Shown: positions 19,440 through 31,151 of the stretch, piece after piece
Position numbering within the stretch: position 1 is the stretch's first letter
Layout: each line of letters starts with the position of its first letter
DNA from: Litsea cubeba
Lineage: Eukaryota > Streptophyta > Magnoliopsida > Laurales > Lauraceae
NCBI GenBank assembly: GCA_012931725.1
Contig: CM022949.1
Span: forward strand, 377,218 to 441,217
Length of the DNA: 64,000 bases
Direction: 5' to 3'
Translations under genes and position numbers: made by a program
The notes under the pieces: generated by a model
Databases searched by the model: none
What the model was told of the DNA's origin: nothing
The model's input: only the letters and a program-made list of their open reading frames with translations

Positions 19440-21522
19440 CTAAAACTAACAAAGGCCAGTTACAAGAAGTAGGAAATTCACAAAAATACTTCAAACACAA
19501 CAATATAAAAGGCAGTAAAAAGGGCAAATTTAAAAGACAAGTACAATGAGTAGGTCAGATAGGATAAGATAGAGAAAGAAGATCAGAACTCATTAGTTCT
19601 AGATAAATTTAACCTATCTACTGCAGTATGTATTTAATAGAGTAGACATGGTCTTATGTTCTAATCTCACTGCCTACGTGTTGAACACTTTTATGTGTTT
19701 GGACTGCTTATGGTGTGGAGCCTAACCATATGTGAGGGTGGTGTGTATAGAAATAAAATATCAAGTTACTCCTCGCTCTAATAGCTTAAGCTTTTATATG
19801 AGATGGTGGTCATCACTTTAGTAAGGTCTTTACCCTTTCTATGGTGAATATTCAGTTATACATAGTTCATTTTTAATTTTTTTGGTTGTTTTGTGTTGGC
19901 TTTAACTGTTGAAACTAAAGAAGAACAGCATATGGACTTCTATTCATATATAATGTATTTATGTGGGTAGGGAAAGCAACAACCATATGGGCTTGAACAT
20001 GAGCACACAGGTTTTGGGCGTCCGCCGAAACACCACCTTGATGTCTTGGCTTTAACTGTTGAAAATGTTTTTTGTGTACTAACTATTTCTAGATCCTGGA
20101 TGCTCCCAAACCCCCTGTCCCCACCTGAACTCCCAGTTTTTTTCTAAAGAAGATTTTATCTTCTCTTATTCAATTGTGTTCTTCAATAATTTATTTTTCA
20201 TTTTGAAATTCTCGGGTTGGGCTTATTCTGCTAGTATTTTACTTTGAAGCCTATAATGGGCTGTTCAAAGTCAGCAAAATTCAATTGTTGATGTAATGAA
20301 ATGAGGTGGAATATAAGATGATGGACTAGAACATAAGAGGGATTCACCAGTGGCAACCTTGAGAAAGGATTTGGTGGATTTCTTTATCATTTTTGAGATT
20401 CTTGATTTGGAGAATGAAATGGATTTTCGGACAAGTTTTTTATAATCTGTATGGGGTTTATTGTATTGAGGGCGAGGGGGTTCAATTGCATAAAATAGTA
20501 TACATTCAACCTCAGGTTGTAGAATAATAGTTATCAAAGCCATCAAAAGACTTGGAGATTTCTAGTAAGAAAGGCTTGAAATTGACAAACAACAAATATC
20601 TGAGACACTTATCAAAGCCATCAATCACTGGGAAGGAAGATTTGTAGCAATTGAGAAATATATCAACTGAATCTTATTATTCTAGCAAACCTTAATTGAA
20701 AAAAAAAAAAAAAAAGCACATTACACAAAGCACACCCATACCCATTTCTAGACACTCAATCAATGGTAGGCATTCCAACAAATACTCTACACATAACCTT
20801 AGATGTAACATATAAATTCTACACAAATACCCAATTCCAATCAAAACAAATCCTCCTAAGCATTTCATCAAACACCTAGAATGCACCATACATTTAGCTA
20901 TCAAATTTAAACTCACATGACGCAAAACCAACAAGACACCTCATCTAGGCATTTACTCAAACACTTAGTGTGCAAGATTTCAAACTTAAATCAATTCATA
21001 TCATTTGTTCCAATTTCAAGCACCTAAATTAGTAGACAATTAATCTATACATGGGTTCTTCAAATACATCAAGTATTTCTACTCTAAGCATCAATACACA
21101 ATGGATTTAAAAAGAGAACAATTTTTCCCTGGTTCAGACCCAATTAAAGAGGTTAAGTCCTGAGCACTAGATGACACTGCACATTAGCATTTTTCAAAAT
21201 TAAAGCTCCAAATTTATCTACCCACTCTTAAAATCCTTTGAACCATCCAATATTAGGTCAGATTTCTTGATCTCAAGGTTCATCAATGGTGTTCTAAGCC
21301 CTAACTCCATTCGGTCCAATCTAATTAACTCAAATCTCAAAATCAAAGCTTCAAATACATTATATACATACCTTGATCACACTTTTAGATGGACAAGTTC
21401 GAGCATCAACTCTTCGATTTCTTGACCTCTCCCAACTTCTCTTTCTTTCTCTCGATCTCTCGACCTCCCTCCCGATCTCTCTATATCGTGTGTGCGTCTG
21501 GTTGAGAATCTGGTTAAGAGTC
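19440..21522. other. Interval with no recognisable gene or element
   Basis: AT-rich sequence. Frames at 20546-20271 and 20934-20692 (minus) are short and show no domain or splice structure. I see no inverted-repeat ends. Confidence 0.5.
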
Positions 21523-21525
21523 TAA

Positions 21526-22065
21526 CACTATGTTTGGGAGGGAGGGGGGAGCGAAAATTCGAGGGGAAAGGAAAATGACGGGGAGGGGTGGGAAAATTAA
21601 TTTTACATCATCTTGGTTGGATAGTAAAAAAAGTCAAAGAAAAAAATGAAAAAGTATAATTTTATTTGTTTGTGAGGTAGAGAGAGGAAAATTAATTTTA
21701 ACTCATCTTATTTGGATAGTAAAAAAGTAAAAGAAAGAAAAATGAAAAAGTATAATTTTGTTTGTTTGTGAGGTAGAGAGATAATTACCATTTTATCTTT
21801 ATGGGCTGGCTACAGGCTTTGATGGAAAATTTTTAAAAAGGGTAATTTAGTAATTTCTGCAAAAATCCCCTCTTTGCTTCTCATTTTTCCGTCAGTTTTA
21901 AGGGGAAAATTTTTTAGTGGGCCCCACACAACTCCCCCCCCCCCCCCCCAATTCCCCTCCCCCACTTTCCCTCCCCCTTCCCAAACACCTCCATTAACAC
22001 ATTCCCTCCATTTTTCCCTCTTTTTTTTCCTTCCCCCCATTTCCTCTCCTTCCCAAAACATAGTG
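21526..22065. mobile_element. Tourist/Harbinger-like MITE, 540 bp
   Basis: The left end CACTATGTTTGGGAGG and right end CCTTCCCAAAACATAGTG form an imperfect inverted repeat, with TAA on both sides (21523-21525 and 22066-22068). The interior is purine-rich on the left and pyrimidine-rich on the right, including a run of about 16 C near 21934. No coding content. Confidence 0.8.
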
Positions 22066-22738
22066 TAAGGGTTTATGGGAAATAATTAAGTTTCTTTGTC
22101 TACAATAGGCCCAAAAAATCTATTTTTTTTAAGATAAAATAATTTTTATCATCAATCACCAATTTTAGGCGCCGTTTTTCTGTGCATGGCACCAAATATT
22201 TTGGCTTCTTTTTGTGACAAAAAAGTTTCCTTACCAAATTAAGATTTTCGTCTCCAAAAGAAAACTCCTTTTGATTTTTATGACAAAATTAAAAGGTTTT
22301 GTTTGGTTTCATTTTTTTAAAACAGTTTTTAAATTAGTTGCAAGCCTTAGTGATTTTTTAAATATTTTAGTCACTTTTTTTGACCTTTTAATTGTGCATC
22401 TAAAAAGTAAAAAATAAAAAATTAACTAAAGTATGAAAAAAGTTCAACAAAGACAAATGAAAACCTATTAAAAAAATAATTTATGAGAATTTAAATCAAA
22501 AAAATTTTAAAGATAAAAAACTAGCGAACAATAATATGAAAAAATCAAGTTGGAGTTTTTTTTTTTTTAGATACACCTAATTAATTTAAATATACTTAAA
22601 AATTAAAATATTTTTGAAAAAAATAAAAAATAATAAAAAAAACATGACGATGTACTAAATTTTTATATATTTTTTCTATGTAGTGAATTTTTTGTATTTT
22701 TTTTATAAATTTTGTACTTTTAATTAAGTTTATCTAAA
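22066..22738. other. AT-rich spacer, no gene seen
   Basis: Very AT-rich with poly-A and poly-T runs; no element ends or coding signal. Confidence 0.5.
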
Positions 22739-23125
22739 GGACAAATTATATTGGTGGTCCCTGTACTGTCTTTTGTGTCATTTTGGTCTCTACACTTTGA
22801 ATTGGCACAATTTTGACCCTTAATTTTAAATTTTGTATCAATTTGATCCAATTGATAATGCCGTTAGTGTTTTTAAATGAAAATAATCACTGAATTGATT
22901 GAAATTAATTCACTGAGGTTAGTAAATTTATAATTTTACTATAAAAAAATATGACACATACCATTTATATGCATATTTTTCATAAAAAAAATGTTAAAAG
23001 TTGTAATCAATTAGACCAAATTGAAACAGAATCATAAATTCATGGTCAAAATCAAGCTAACTGAAATTATAGGAATCAAAATGACACAAGAACCAAAGTA
23101 TAGGGACTACTGCTGCAATTTACCC
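22739..23125. mobile_element. Mutator-like MITE with 9-bp TSD
   Basis: TTATCTAAA flanks both ends (22730-22738 and 23126-23134). The ~50-bp ends are imperfect inverted repeats containing ggtccctgtact on the left and agtatagggact on the right, plus tgtgtcattttg and its complement. The 9-bp duplication indicates the Mutator superfamily. Non-coding. Confidence 0.8.
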
Positions 23126-23329
23126 TTATCTAAATTAAAGGGATCTAAAAAGAAAAAAAATTATAATATTAAAAAATGTTCACTAAGAAAATACAGATTA
23201 AAAATTAAAAATGTTTCCCTGTAATTTTTTCTCACAAAAAAATAGCTACATTAATTATTATTATTATAGTTATTATTACTTTTGTGGAGAGGGGCTTTGA
23301 CCTTTGACTTTTTTGAAATGGGTGTTCTA

Positions 23330-23860
23330 GACGGAATGGGTAGAGTTGGTTCAGACAATAAGAAAAAGTGCTTGCGTGCAAGAGGGGCCTTCATTGTGAG
23401 AAAGAATAGCGAGTTTGCATAGGGTGCCTTCTTGGATAACAGCTTCAATGCTGGCATGCACGAAGGGCTTAAGTGTGAGACAGAAGAGAGGGGGCTTAAG
23501 TGTGAGACAGAAGAGAGGGGCTTTAGTGTGAAATAGCTAGAATAAATGATTTACAGAGTGTCTTCTTGAGTCACAATTTCAATACTTGTGAGAGAGGAAT
23601 AGGCTCAAGTGAAAGAGAGAAATGAGGATTTAATTGTAGACAGTGTCTTCTTGGGTCATGACTTTAATACTTGTGAGAAATGAATATGCAATCAAGTGCG
23701 AGAGAGAAATGAGGGTTTGTAGAGCGTGTCTTCTTGGGTCACGACTTCAGTGTCCGGATACTAAAAAAATGAGTGATAAGGGTCAGAGTGTGTCTCTTGG
23801 CACGGTTTCAGTGCTCCGAAACACAAAATCATGGCATTTTAATAAAGAGAAATAATTAGT
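23330..23860. repeat. Diverged short tandem repeats
   Basis: A ~33-bp unit (gggcttaagtgtgagacaga) is repeated near 23466-23530. It is followed by looser ~100-bp repeats sharing gtgtcttcttgggtca and gagagagaaatgag at about 23550, 23640 and 23720. No coding sense. Confidence 0.55.
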
Positions 23861-23869
23861 GATAAAATA

Positions 23870-24390
23870 TTTTTGTCTCCTTAAATACAAGAAAAGGGAA
23901 TTTATTATTGGTAACGAAATATTTTTGTCTTCTACAACTTAACCTTATGAGACAAAAAATATATTCATCGCGAAATCAATCACTATCGGCATTACGCAGG
24001 TAAAATTCATTAGTGACGAAATATTTTCGTCTCCTACAACTTATTCTTCCGAGAGAAAAATATATTTGTTGCCTATTTAACAGGAAGATGAAAGGGCATG
24101 ATGGAGTGTTCATTGGTGACGAAATATTTTCATCTTCCATAACTTATCCTTATTGGTGACGAATTACGTTCGTCGCAAAAACAAAAAATATTTTGTGATA
24201 AAAATGTTCTTCTCCAATGAAATAAAATAATTCGCCCAATAAAACGGCATGATGGAGTGTTCATTGGTGACAAAATATTTTCGTCTTCCATAACTTATTT
24301 TTATTGGTGATAAATTACGTTCATCGTAAAAAAAAAATATTTCGTGACAAAAATGTTCGTTTCCAATGAGCTAAAGTAATTCCCCCCACA
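23870..24390. repeat. CACTA-type internal repeats, left of copia 2
   Basis: Repeats of gtgacgaaat, ttcgtct and a unit starting ggcatgatggagtgttcatt (near 24098 and 24247). The same unit recurs at 30142, 30332 and 30536 on the other side of copia 2, so the retroelement split one array. Confidence 0.75.
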
Positions 24391-24395
24391 ACTTA

Positions 24396-24715
24396 TGTTG
24401 GGTTTAGTAAGTCCAGACCAATTGGGTTCATGGACATGGGTATTATGGTAATTGTACCGGGACTTTCTTATTGACTAAGATATGGTTTCTTGGGGAATAA
24501 GAAAGAGAACATTATATATATGATGTAATGTGTAACCCATGAGAGATAGACAGACAGAGAGAAGAGTGAACCTAAAGGAAAGTCGAGTTTTCTTTCCCGT
24601 GGACGTAGGCAAGATTGCCGAACCACGTAATTCTCTTGTGTGTGATTATTTGTCTTGTGTGGTTTAATTATTAGTTCGATCGCTGATTCACGTTTCCGCA
24701 TACACGCGCACAACA
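24396..24715 (+). repeat. 5' LTR of copia 2
   Basis: 320 bp, TG...CA ends, with a cattatatatatgatg TATA-like box near 24510. Pairs with 29767-30086. Confidence 0.95.
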
Positions 24716-24717
24716 AG

Positions 24718-24729
24718 TGGTATCAGAGC
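24718..24729 (+). other. Primer-binding site of copia 2
   Basis: TGGTATCAGAGC two bases after the LTR; matches initiator tRNA-Met. Confidence 0.9.
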
Positions 24730-25754
24730 TTAAGCGATTGTGCTGCGTTGCGATCGACGGATCGGATCAAGGAATTGATCCGGATTTCTGCACGGTGCTC
24801 TTCGTCGCAGAAAAGCATAGAGATCGGTTCAGATCTTTGTTTGGGCCACACGATCAGAGAAGATTGGAGAGAGATCGTTTTTTCTGATCTTTTTTTTTTG
24901 GTCACACGGATCTGAGTTTCTGAAACAGAAGCCTGAGGGATTGGGTTTTGGTGATTTTGATCATTGATCCTCGCTGGGCCATAAAGGAACAGGTAATTTC
25001 TGTGAAGGGGCTGTTCCAGATTTTTTTTTTACCCAATTTCAGAAAACTCGGATTGTTTCTCTTCACTGCGTGTCGCCGGAATCTTCGCCGGAGTCCGCCG
25101 CTGACCGCCGCCGTCCGGCCGCTGCGCCATCGCGGGTCCCGGCCGCCGGCCATCATCGCAGAGGAAGACCGAAGGTGCAGCCCTCCATCTGTTCTGGTTA
25201 CAAAACCAGAACTAAGCAACAGAACACATACTGTTTGGGGAGAAGAACAGCCCAGGCCAGGTTGGGCTCGGGTCAGGTTGACCTGACCCGTCTGCAGAAA
25301 GCCCAGCGCATCAAGCCCACAGAATCAGGACCAGGTCAGGTCAGGTTCTGGGTCAGTTCCGCCTGACCCGTGAAGCAGGAAGCCCACTCCAGATTCTGCT
25401 GACATCAGCGCCACGTCAGCGCACAGTTCGGTCAAGAAGGTTTGACCAGATTGACGGCTGAGAATTGTTTCGTCAATAACTTGATCATCCGGTGTTAGAT
25501 CGGAGATCCGTTTGCGCCTACAGGCTCGTTGCGAGCAGATCTACGTAACTGTGGAAGAAGATTGGCAGTTTGACGGTCAACAAGAAAGTTTGACCAATCG
25601 GAGCGCAAAAAATTATTTTTGCGATATCGGAGCCATCCAGAGTCGGATTTCAGATCCGTTTCTTCCAGTGTACTCGTGGTGACGAGATCTACAGATTGGT
25701 GCAGAAATTGAGGTTAGTGACAGTTGTTTATATTTTCTTGATTATTTAATTGAG
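24730..25754 (+). other. Leader of copia 2
   Basis: About 1 kb of untranslated leader, GC-richer near 25060-25150. Short open frames here (for example 24948-25286) lack domain signals and I take them as chance. Confidence 0.6.
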
Positions 25755-27185
25755 ATGGAGAACAACACTGTGAACACTACCATGATCAAACTCAACCATA
25801 CCAATTGGTTGATTTGGAAACCTAAGATGGAGGATATACTCTATTGCAAAGACCTCTATGATCCCATTGAGGGGGATAGTGCCCGACCAAAAGATATGTC
25901 TGATCCAGATTGGAAAAAGATGCATAGAAAGACCATTGGTCACATCAGACAGTGGGTGGATAACAGCACATTTCATCACGTGTCTAATGAAACCAATGCG
26001 AGAACCCTTTGGATGAAGTTAGAAGAAAGATATGAGAAGAAAACCGCCGTAAACAAAACTTTTCTGATTAGAAAGCTTGTGAACATGAAATTCAAGGCGG
26101 GTGGTAAAATTGAAGATCACATAAATGATTTCCAATGCATTGTGAATGAGCTAGCTACAATGAAGATGGTCCTTGATGATGAGATGCAAGCTTTATTTCT
26201 TCTAAGTTCTTTACCAGATACATGGGAGACATTAGTTGTTTCCGTGAGCAACTCTACTCCAGATGGTGTGTTATCAATGAGTCAGGTTACTAGCAGCTTG
26301 TTAAATGAAGAAACAAGACGGAAAACTGCAGGGACAGATAATGCACATGCCTTTGTTACTGAGAATAGAGGGAGGAGTAAGAGTAGGGGACCAAAGGGGG
26401 GTCGTGGCAAGTCCAGAGGTGGCAAGGAATCACAGACTAAGAAAAAGTCTAGAAAATGCTTTCATTGTGGCAAGGAGGGTCACATTAGAAAGAATTGCTT
26501 TGCCTTGAAGGAAAAGAAAGAAACCAACAATGAGCAGAAGAATGACACTAACACTACTGCTACTTTGGATAATGAAGTAGTGATTCTGACCAGTGAAGTT
26601 GAAGAGTGTTTGAGTATTGCAGATAATCAGATTGAGTGGGTTGTTGACACAGCAGCATCCTACCATGCTACTCCTTGTAAGGAGATGTTCACGACGTACA
26701 AAGCAGGGGACTTTAATACTGTGAAGATGGGCAACACAAGTCATTCAAATATTATTGGGATCGGTGATGTCTGCATTCAAACCGATATTGGTTGCACAAT
26801 GACGCTGAAAGATGTGCGACATATTCCTGATCTGCGGTTAAATCTGATTTCCGGGACTTCATTGGACCGTGCAGGTTATGAAAGTTACCTCGGAAATGGC
26901 AGGTGGAAACTCACTAAAGGGTCTCTTATTTTTGTGAGAGGGAAGGCGTGTAACACGCTGTACAAAACACATGTGAAGCTATGCAAAGGTGTGTTGAATG
27001 CTGTTGAAGACAGATCCTCTCCAAATCTGTGGCACAAGAGACTTGGACATATGAGTGAGAAAGGACTGCAGTTATTGGCAAAGAAAGAACTGATTAACTA
27101 CTCCAAAGGTACATCCCTTGAACCTTGTGTTATTGTTTATTTGGTAAACAGCATAGGGTTTCTTTCTCTAAAACATCAACTATAA
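25755..27185 (+). CDS. copia 2 gag, protease and pre-integrase
   Basis: The start is ATG 25755 (MENNTVNTTMIKLNHTNWLI), typical of copia gag. A basic segment precedes one CCHC knuckle (CFHCGKEGHIRKNC). The protease motif is VVDTAASYHATP, D-T-A rather than D-S-G, as in Tnt1-like elements. The pre-integrase domain (LWHKRLGHMSEKGLQLL) follows. The frame is then lost near 27130 by what looks like a one-base deletion and runs to a stop at 27185. The next frame starts within it at 27125, so gag-protease and pol are now separate frames. Confidence 0.85.
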   Translation: MENNTVNTTMIKLNHTNWLIWKPKMEDILYCKDLYDPIEGDSARPKDMSDPDWKKMHRKTIGHIRQWVDNSTFHHVSNETNARTLWMKLEERYEKKTAVNKTFLIRKLVNMKFKAGGKIEDHINDFQCIVNELATMKMVLDDEMQALFLLSSLPDTWETLVVSVSNSTPDGVLSMSQVTSSLLNEETRRKTAGTDNAHAFVTENRGRSKSRGPKGGRGKSRGGKESQTKKKSRKCFHCGKEGHIRKNCFALKEKKETNNEQKNDTNTTATLDNEVVILTSEVEECLSIADNQIEWVVDTAASYHATPCKEMFTTYKAGDFNTVKMGNTSHSNIIGIGDVCIQTDIGCTMTLKDVRHIPDLRLNLISGTSLDRAGYESYLGNGRWKLTKGSLIFVRGKACNTLYKTHVKLCKGVLNAVEDRSSPNLWHKRLGHMSEKGLQLLAKKELINYSKGTSLEPCVIVYLVNSIGFLSLKHQL

Positions 27186-29725
27186 AATCTAATGTGTTGG
27201 ATTTGGTATATTCTGATGTTTGTGGTCCCATGGAGGTGGAGTCATTGGGTGGCAATAAGCTTTTTGTCACATTTATTGATGATGCATCCAGGAAAGTCTG
27301 GGTTTACGCGTTGAAATCGAAGGATCAGGTGTTCCAAGTATTTCAGCAGTTTCATGTCATGGTTGAAAGAGAAACAGGAAAGCTCTTGAAGTGTCTCCGC
27401 ACAGATAATGGTGGTGAATACACATCCAACCAGTTTAAAGGCTATTGCTCAAAGCATGGTATTCGACATGAAAGAACATTTCCTGGTACTCCACAGCACA
27501 ATGGTGTAGCCGAAAGAATGAACCGTACTATTCTTGAAAAGATGAGATGCATGATTAGAGTGGCACAGCTACCCAAGCCATTTTGGGGTGAAGCTATTCT
27601 GACTGCCGTTTACCTAATTAATAGGTCTCCCTCAGTTCCTTTGGATTTTGATCTTCTGGAGAGAGTATGGACAGGTAAAAATATTTCTTATTCTCATTTG
27701 AAGGTATTTGGGTGCAAGGCTTTTGCACATGTACCAGAGGAGCATCGTTCAAAGCTGGATGATAAGGCAGTGTGTTGCATTTTTCTTGGCTATGGTGGAG
27801 CCGAGTTTGGCTACAGGTTATGGAACCCAGAGAAAAGAAGAATTATCAGAAGTAGGGATGTGGTGTTTTATGAAGATCAGTTCTTTGGAGATATTGAAAA
27901 GACTAAAAAGTCTAAAGAAGTTGTTGATGGAGTGGTTGATCTCACACCGACTCCTTCTCCAATGCAGACTACAGGTGGAGAAGGTGGACAAAACGATTTA
28001 GATCGTGAAGAGGCGCAGGGGTTGCCAGATGCACAGGGTGTTGAGCAGGGGGAGCAGTCTCCTCAGTCAGAAACCACAGAACCTCAGGTTAGGAGGTCTA
28101 CTCGAGAGCATCAACCATCAACAAGATATCCTGCATCAGATTATATTTTGCTTACTGATGAGGGGGAGCCAGAGAGCTACCCAGAAGCAAAAACTCATGA
28201 AGATAAAGATGAGTGGATGAAGGCTATGCAGGATGAGATGAGTTCTTTGAAAAAGAACAATACTTATGAGCTGGTGGAACTCCCAAAAGGCAAGAAGGTT
28301 CTGAAGAACAAATGGGTGTTCAAGGTGAAGAGAGATGACAGTGGAAAACTGATAAAGCACAAAGCACGGCTAGTGGTTAAAGGCTTTGCGCAGACGAAGG
28401 GTCTTGACTTCGATGAAATCTTCTCTCCAGTTGTGAAGATGACTTCTATCAGAGTTATCTTGGGTCTAGTTGCCAGCATGGACCTTGAACTTAAACAGAT
28501 GGATGTGAAGACTGCTTTTCTTCACGGTGATCTGAAAGAAGAGATCTACATGACTCAGCCGGAGGGGTTTGAGGTAGAAGGAAAAGAACAGCTGGTTTGC
28601 AGGTTGAAAAAGAGTCTCTACGGGCTGAAACAAGCACCGAGACAGTGGTACAAGAAGTTTGATTCATTCATGGTGAGTCATGAGTACCGGAGGACAGCTG
28701 CAGATCACTGCGTTTATGTTCGTAAATTTGGTAATGGCAAATTTATCATCCTTCTTTTATATGTAGATGATATGTTGATAGTTGGACAAGATAGTGAAAT
28801 GATTGGCAGATTGAAAAGGGATATGTCAAAAACTTTTGACATGAAAGACTTGGGTCCCGCACGACAAATTCTGGGAATGCAAATACGTCGTGACAGGAAT
28901 GCCAAGAAGCTGTGGTTGTCACAGGAAAAATATGTTGAACGGGTGCTAGCGAGATTCAACATGATAGATGCTAAGCCAGTTAGCATGCCTTTAGCCAGTC
29001 ACTTCAAGCTCAGTAAGAGATCATGTCCTACTACAAATGCAGAAAAGGAACGGATGATGTCTGTTCCATACTCCTCAGCAGTTGGGAGTCTTATGTATGC
29101 CATGGTGTGTACACCGCCAGACATTGCTCATGCAGTGGGTGTAGTGAGTAGATTTCTTTCTAACCCTGGAAAAGAGCATTGGGAAGCAGTGAAGTGGATC
29201 TTCAGATATTTGAGAGGCACATCAGATTTTTGCTTGTGTTTCGGAGGCTTAAAACCAGTACTTGAAGGCTTTACAGATGCTGATTTTGCAGGCGATCTTG
29301 ATCGTCGGTTGTCTACTTCTGGGTACTTATTTACTTTTGCAGGGGGAGCTATTTCCTGGCAGTCTAAGTTGCAGAAGTGTACAGCATTGTCTACAACCGA
29401 AGCAGAATACATAGCTGCTAATGAAGCAGGGAAGGAGATGATTTGGTTGAGGAATTTCTTTAAAGAACTGGATTTGAAGCAAGGAGAGTATGTAGTCTGC
29501 TGTGATAGTCAGAGTGCTATGGATCTTAGCAAGAACGCTACATACCATGCCCGCACAAAGCACGTTGATGTGAGATATCATTGGATTCGTGAGGTCATCG
29601 AGAAGAATCTCATGAAGCTGGAAAAGATTCACACTGACAAGAATCCCTCTGACATGATGACTAAGGTCGTGTCTAAGGGAAAGCTGGAGCTGTGTTCAGA
29701 GTTGGCAGGACTGGACTCCTCGTAA
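27125..29725 (+). CDS. copia 2 integrase, reverse transcriptase and RNase H
   Basis: An 866-residue open frame. Integrase has the D, D, E residues (DLVYSDVCGP, LRTDNGGEY, NGVAERMNRTILEKMR). A variable linker follows (about 27900-28130). Reverse transcriptase shows KTAFLHGDLKEEIYM, KSLYGLKQAPRQW and YVDDML. RNase H shows TDADFAGD, SKLQKCTALSTTEAEYIA and DSQSAM. The C-terminus is complete. The ATG at 27125 is only the first in-frame one after the frameshift, and the natural polyprotein would have joined to the preceding frame. Confidence 0.92.
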   Translation: MCYCLFGKQHRVSFSKTSTIKSNVLDLVYSDVCGPMEVESLGGNKLFVTFIDDASRKVWVYALKSKDQVFQVFQQFHVMVERETGKLLKCLRTDNGGEYTSNQFKGYCSKHGIRHERTFPGTPQHNGVAERMNRTILEKMRCMIRVAQLPKPFWGEAILTAVYLINRSPSVPLDFDLLERVWTGKNISYSHLKVFGCKAFAHVPEEHRSKLDDKAVCCIFLGYGGAEFGYRLWNPEKRRIIRSRDVVFYEDQFFGDIEKTKKSKEVVDGVVDLTPTPSPMQTTGGEGGQNDLDREEAQGLPDAQGVEQGEQSPQSETTEPQVRRSTREHQPSTRYPASDYILLTDEGEPESYPEAKTHEDKDEWMKAMQDEMSSLKKNNTYELVELPKGKKVLKNKWVFKVKRDDSGKLIKHKARLVVKGFAQTKGLDFDEIFSPVVKMTSIRVILGLVASMDLELKQMDVKTAFLHGDLKEEIYMTQPEGFEVEGKEQLVCRLKKSLYGLKQAPRQWYKKFDSFMVSHEYRRTAADHCVYVRKFGNGKFIILLLYVDDMLIVGQDSEMIGRLKRDMSKTFDMKDLGPARQILGMQIRRDRNAKKLWLSQEKYVERVLARFNMIDAKPVSMPLASHFKLSKRSCPTTNAEKERMMSVPYSSAVGSLMYAMVCTPPDIAHAVGVVSRFLSNPGKEHWEAVKWIFRYLRGTSDFCLCFGGLKPVLEGFTDADFAGDLDRRLSTSGYLFTFAGGAISWQSKLQKCTALSTTEAEYIAANEAGKEMIWLRNFFKELDLKQGEYVVCCDSQSAMDLSKNATYHARTKHVDVRYHWIREVIEKNLMKLEKIHTDKNPSDMMTKVVSKGKLELCSELAGLDSS

Positions 29726-29753
29726 GGGGTTCAGAGACGTCTTCCCCATGGTC

Positions 29754-29766
29754 TGGAGGGGGAGAT
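29754..29766 (+). other. Polypurine tract of copia 2
   Basis: ggagggggagat lies directly before the 3' LTR, the expected plus-strand primer site. Confidence 0.85.
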
Positions 29767-30086
29767 TGTTGGGTTTAGTAAGTCCAGACCAATTGGGTTC
29801 ATGGACATGGGTATTATGGTAATTGTACCGGGACTTTCTTATTGACTAAGATATGGTTTCTTGGGGAATAAGAAAGAGAACATTATATATATGATGTAAT
29901 GTGTAACCCATGAGAGATAGACAGACAAAGAGAAGAGTGAACCTAAAGGAAAGTCGAGTTTTCTTTCCCGTGGACGTAGGCAAGATTGCCGAACCACGTA
30001 ATTCTCTTGTGTGTGATTGTTTGTCTTGTGTGGTTTAATTGTTAGTTCGATCGCTGATTCACGTTTCCGCATACACGCGCACAACA
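29767..30086 (+). repeat. 3' LTR of copia 2
   Basis: Same as 24396-24715 except three substitutions (gacaaaga for gacagaga, gattgttt for gattattt, aattgtta for aattatta). Confidence 0.95.
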
Positions 30087-30091
30087 ACTTA

Positions 30092-31080
30092 TTCTTCCGA
30101 GATAAAAACATATTTGTCGCCCATTTAACAAAAAGATGAAAGGGCATGATGGAGTGTTCATTGGTGATGAATTATTTTCGTCTTCCATAACTTATCTTTA
30201 TTGGTGACGAATTACGTTCGTTGGAAAATAAATAAATATTTTGTGACAAAAATGTTCGTCTCCAATGAGCTAAAATAATTCGCCCCACAACTTATTCTTC
30301 CGAGACAAAAATATATTTGCCGCGCATTTAACGGCATGATGGAGTGTTCATTGGTGATGAAATATTTTCTTCTTCCATAACTTATCCTTATTGGTGACCA
30401 ATTACGTTCGTTGTAAAAATAAATTATATTTCGTGACAAAAATGTTCGTCTCCAATGAGCTAAAATAATTCGCCCCACAACTTATTCTTCCGAGACAAAA
30501 ATATATTTGTCGCCCATTTAACAAGAAGATGAAATGGCATGATGGAGTGTTCATTGGTGACAAAATATTTTCGTCTTCCATAACTTATCCTTCTCGGTGA
30601 CGAATTACGTTCGTTGCAAAAATAAATTATATTTTGTGACAAAAATGTTCGTCTCCAATGAGCTAAAATAATTCGCGCCAACGCAAATGAAATTTGCGCC
30701 TTATTTTGGTGACAAAATATGTTCGCCTTCCATAACTTATCCTTATTGGTGACGAATTACGTTCGTCGCAAAAAAAAAAAAAAAAAATTGTGACAAAAAT
30801 GTTCGTCTCCAATGAGCTAAAATAATTGGCGCCAACGTAAATGAAGTTGGTGCCTTATTTTGGTGACAAAATATGTTCATCTTCCATAACTTATCCTTAT
30901 TGGTGACGAATTATGTTCGTTGCACAAAAAATTATATTTTGTGACAAAAATGTTATTATAAAATGAGCGAAAATAATTGGGCCAACGTAAATGAAGTTGA
31001 CGCCTTATTTTTGTATACGAAAATTTTTTTTTGTCTCCTATACTTTTGAAAAACATTAAAAAAAATGACAAAACTTATAT
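30092..31080. repeat. CACTA-type internal tandem repeats, right of copia 2
   Basis: Four to five units of about 200 bp. Each contains gacgaattacgttcgt, gtgacaaaaatgttcgtctc and aatgagctaaaataattcg; the first three also have ggcatgatggagtgttcatt. Later units (30680 onward) are shorter and diverged. Weak minus-strand frames here are caused by the period. Confidence 0.8.
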
Positions 31081-31151
31081 TTCGTCCTCGTTGGGTGTTC
31101 TTTTAAGACAAAAAAAAATTCCGTCATCAAATTTCGTCACGACAACCTAGA

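Larger units (their letters stand above)
24396..30086 (+). mobile_element. Ty1/copia LTR retrotransposon 2, Tnt1-like, nearly intact
   Basis: The 320-bp LTRs (24396-24715 and 29767-30086) begin TGTTGGGT and end CACAACA, with ACTTA flanking both sides (24391-24395 and 30087-30091). Three LTR differences are visible by eye. The coding region is complete except for one single-base frameshift near 27130. Gag, knuckle and domain spacing resemble the Tnt1 group. It sits within a CACTA-type array. Confidence 0.95.

Noticed and set aside
23878..23900. Left terminus of the second CACTA (aaatacaagaaaa)
   Set aside because: It resembles CACTACAAGAAA only in part and the same repeat motifs occur on both sides of it, so it is not a boundary.
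24948..25366. Coding frames of about 100 residues before the copia 2 gag
   Set aside because: They lie in the untranslated leader between primer site and gag, overlap in several frames and show no domain.
30092..31080. CRISPR-like regularly spaced repeats
   Set aside because: Units are ~200 bp, imperfect and adjacent, with CACTA subterminal motifs, in a plant genome.
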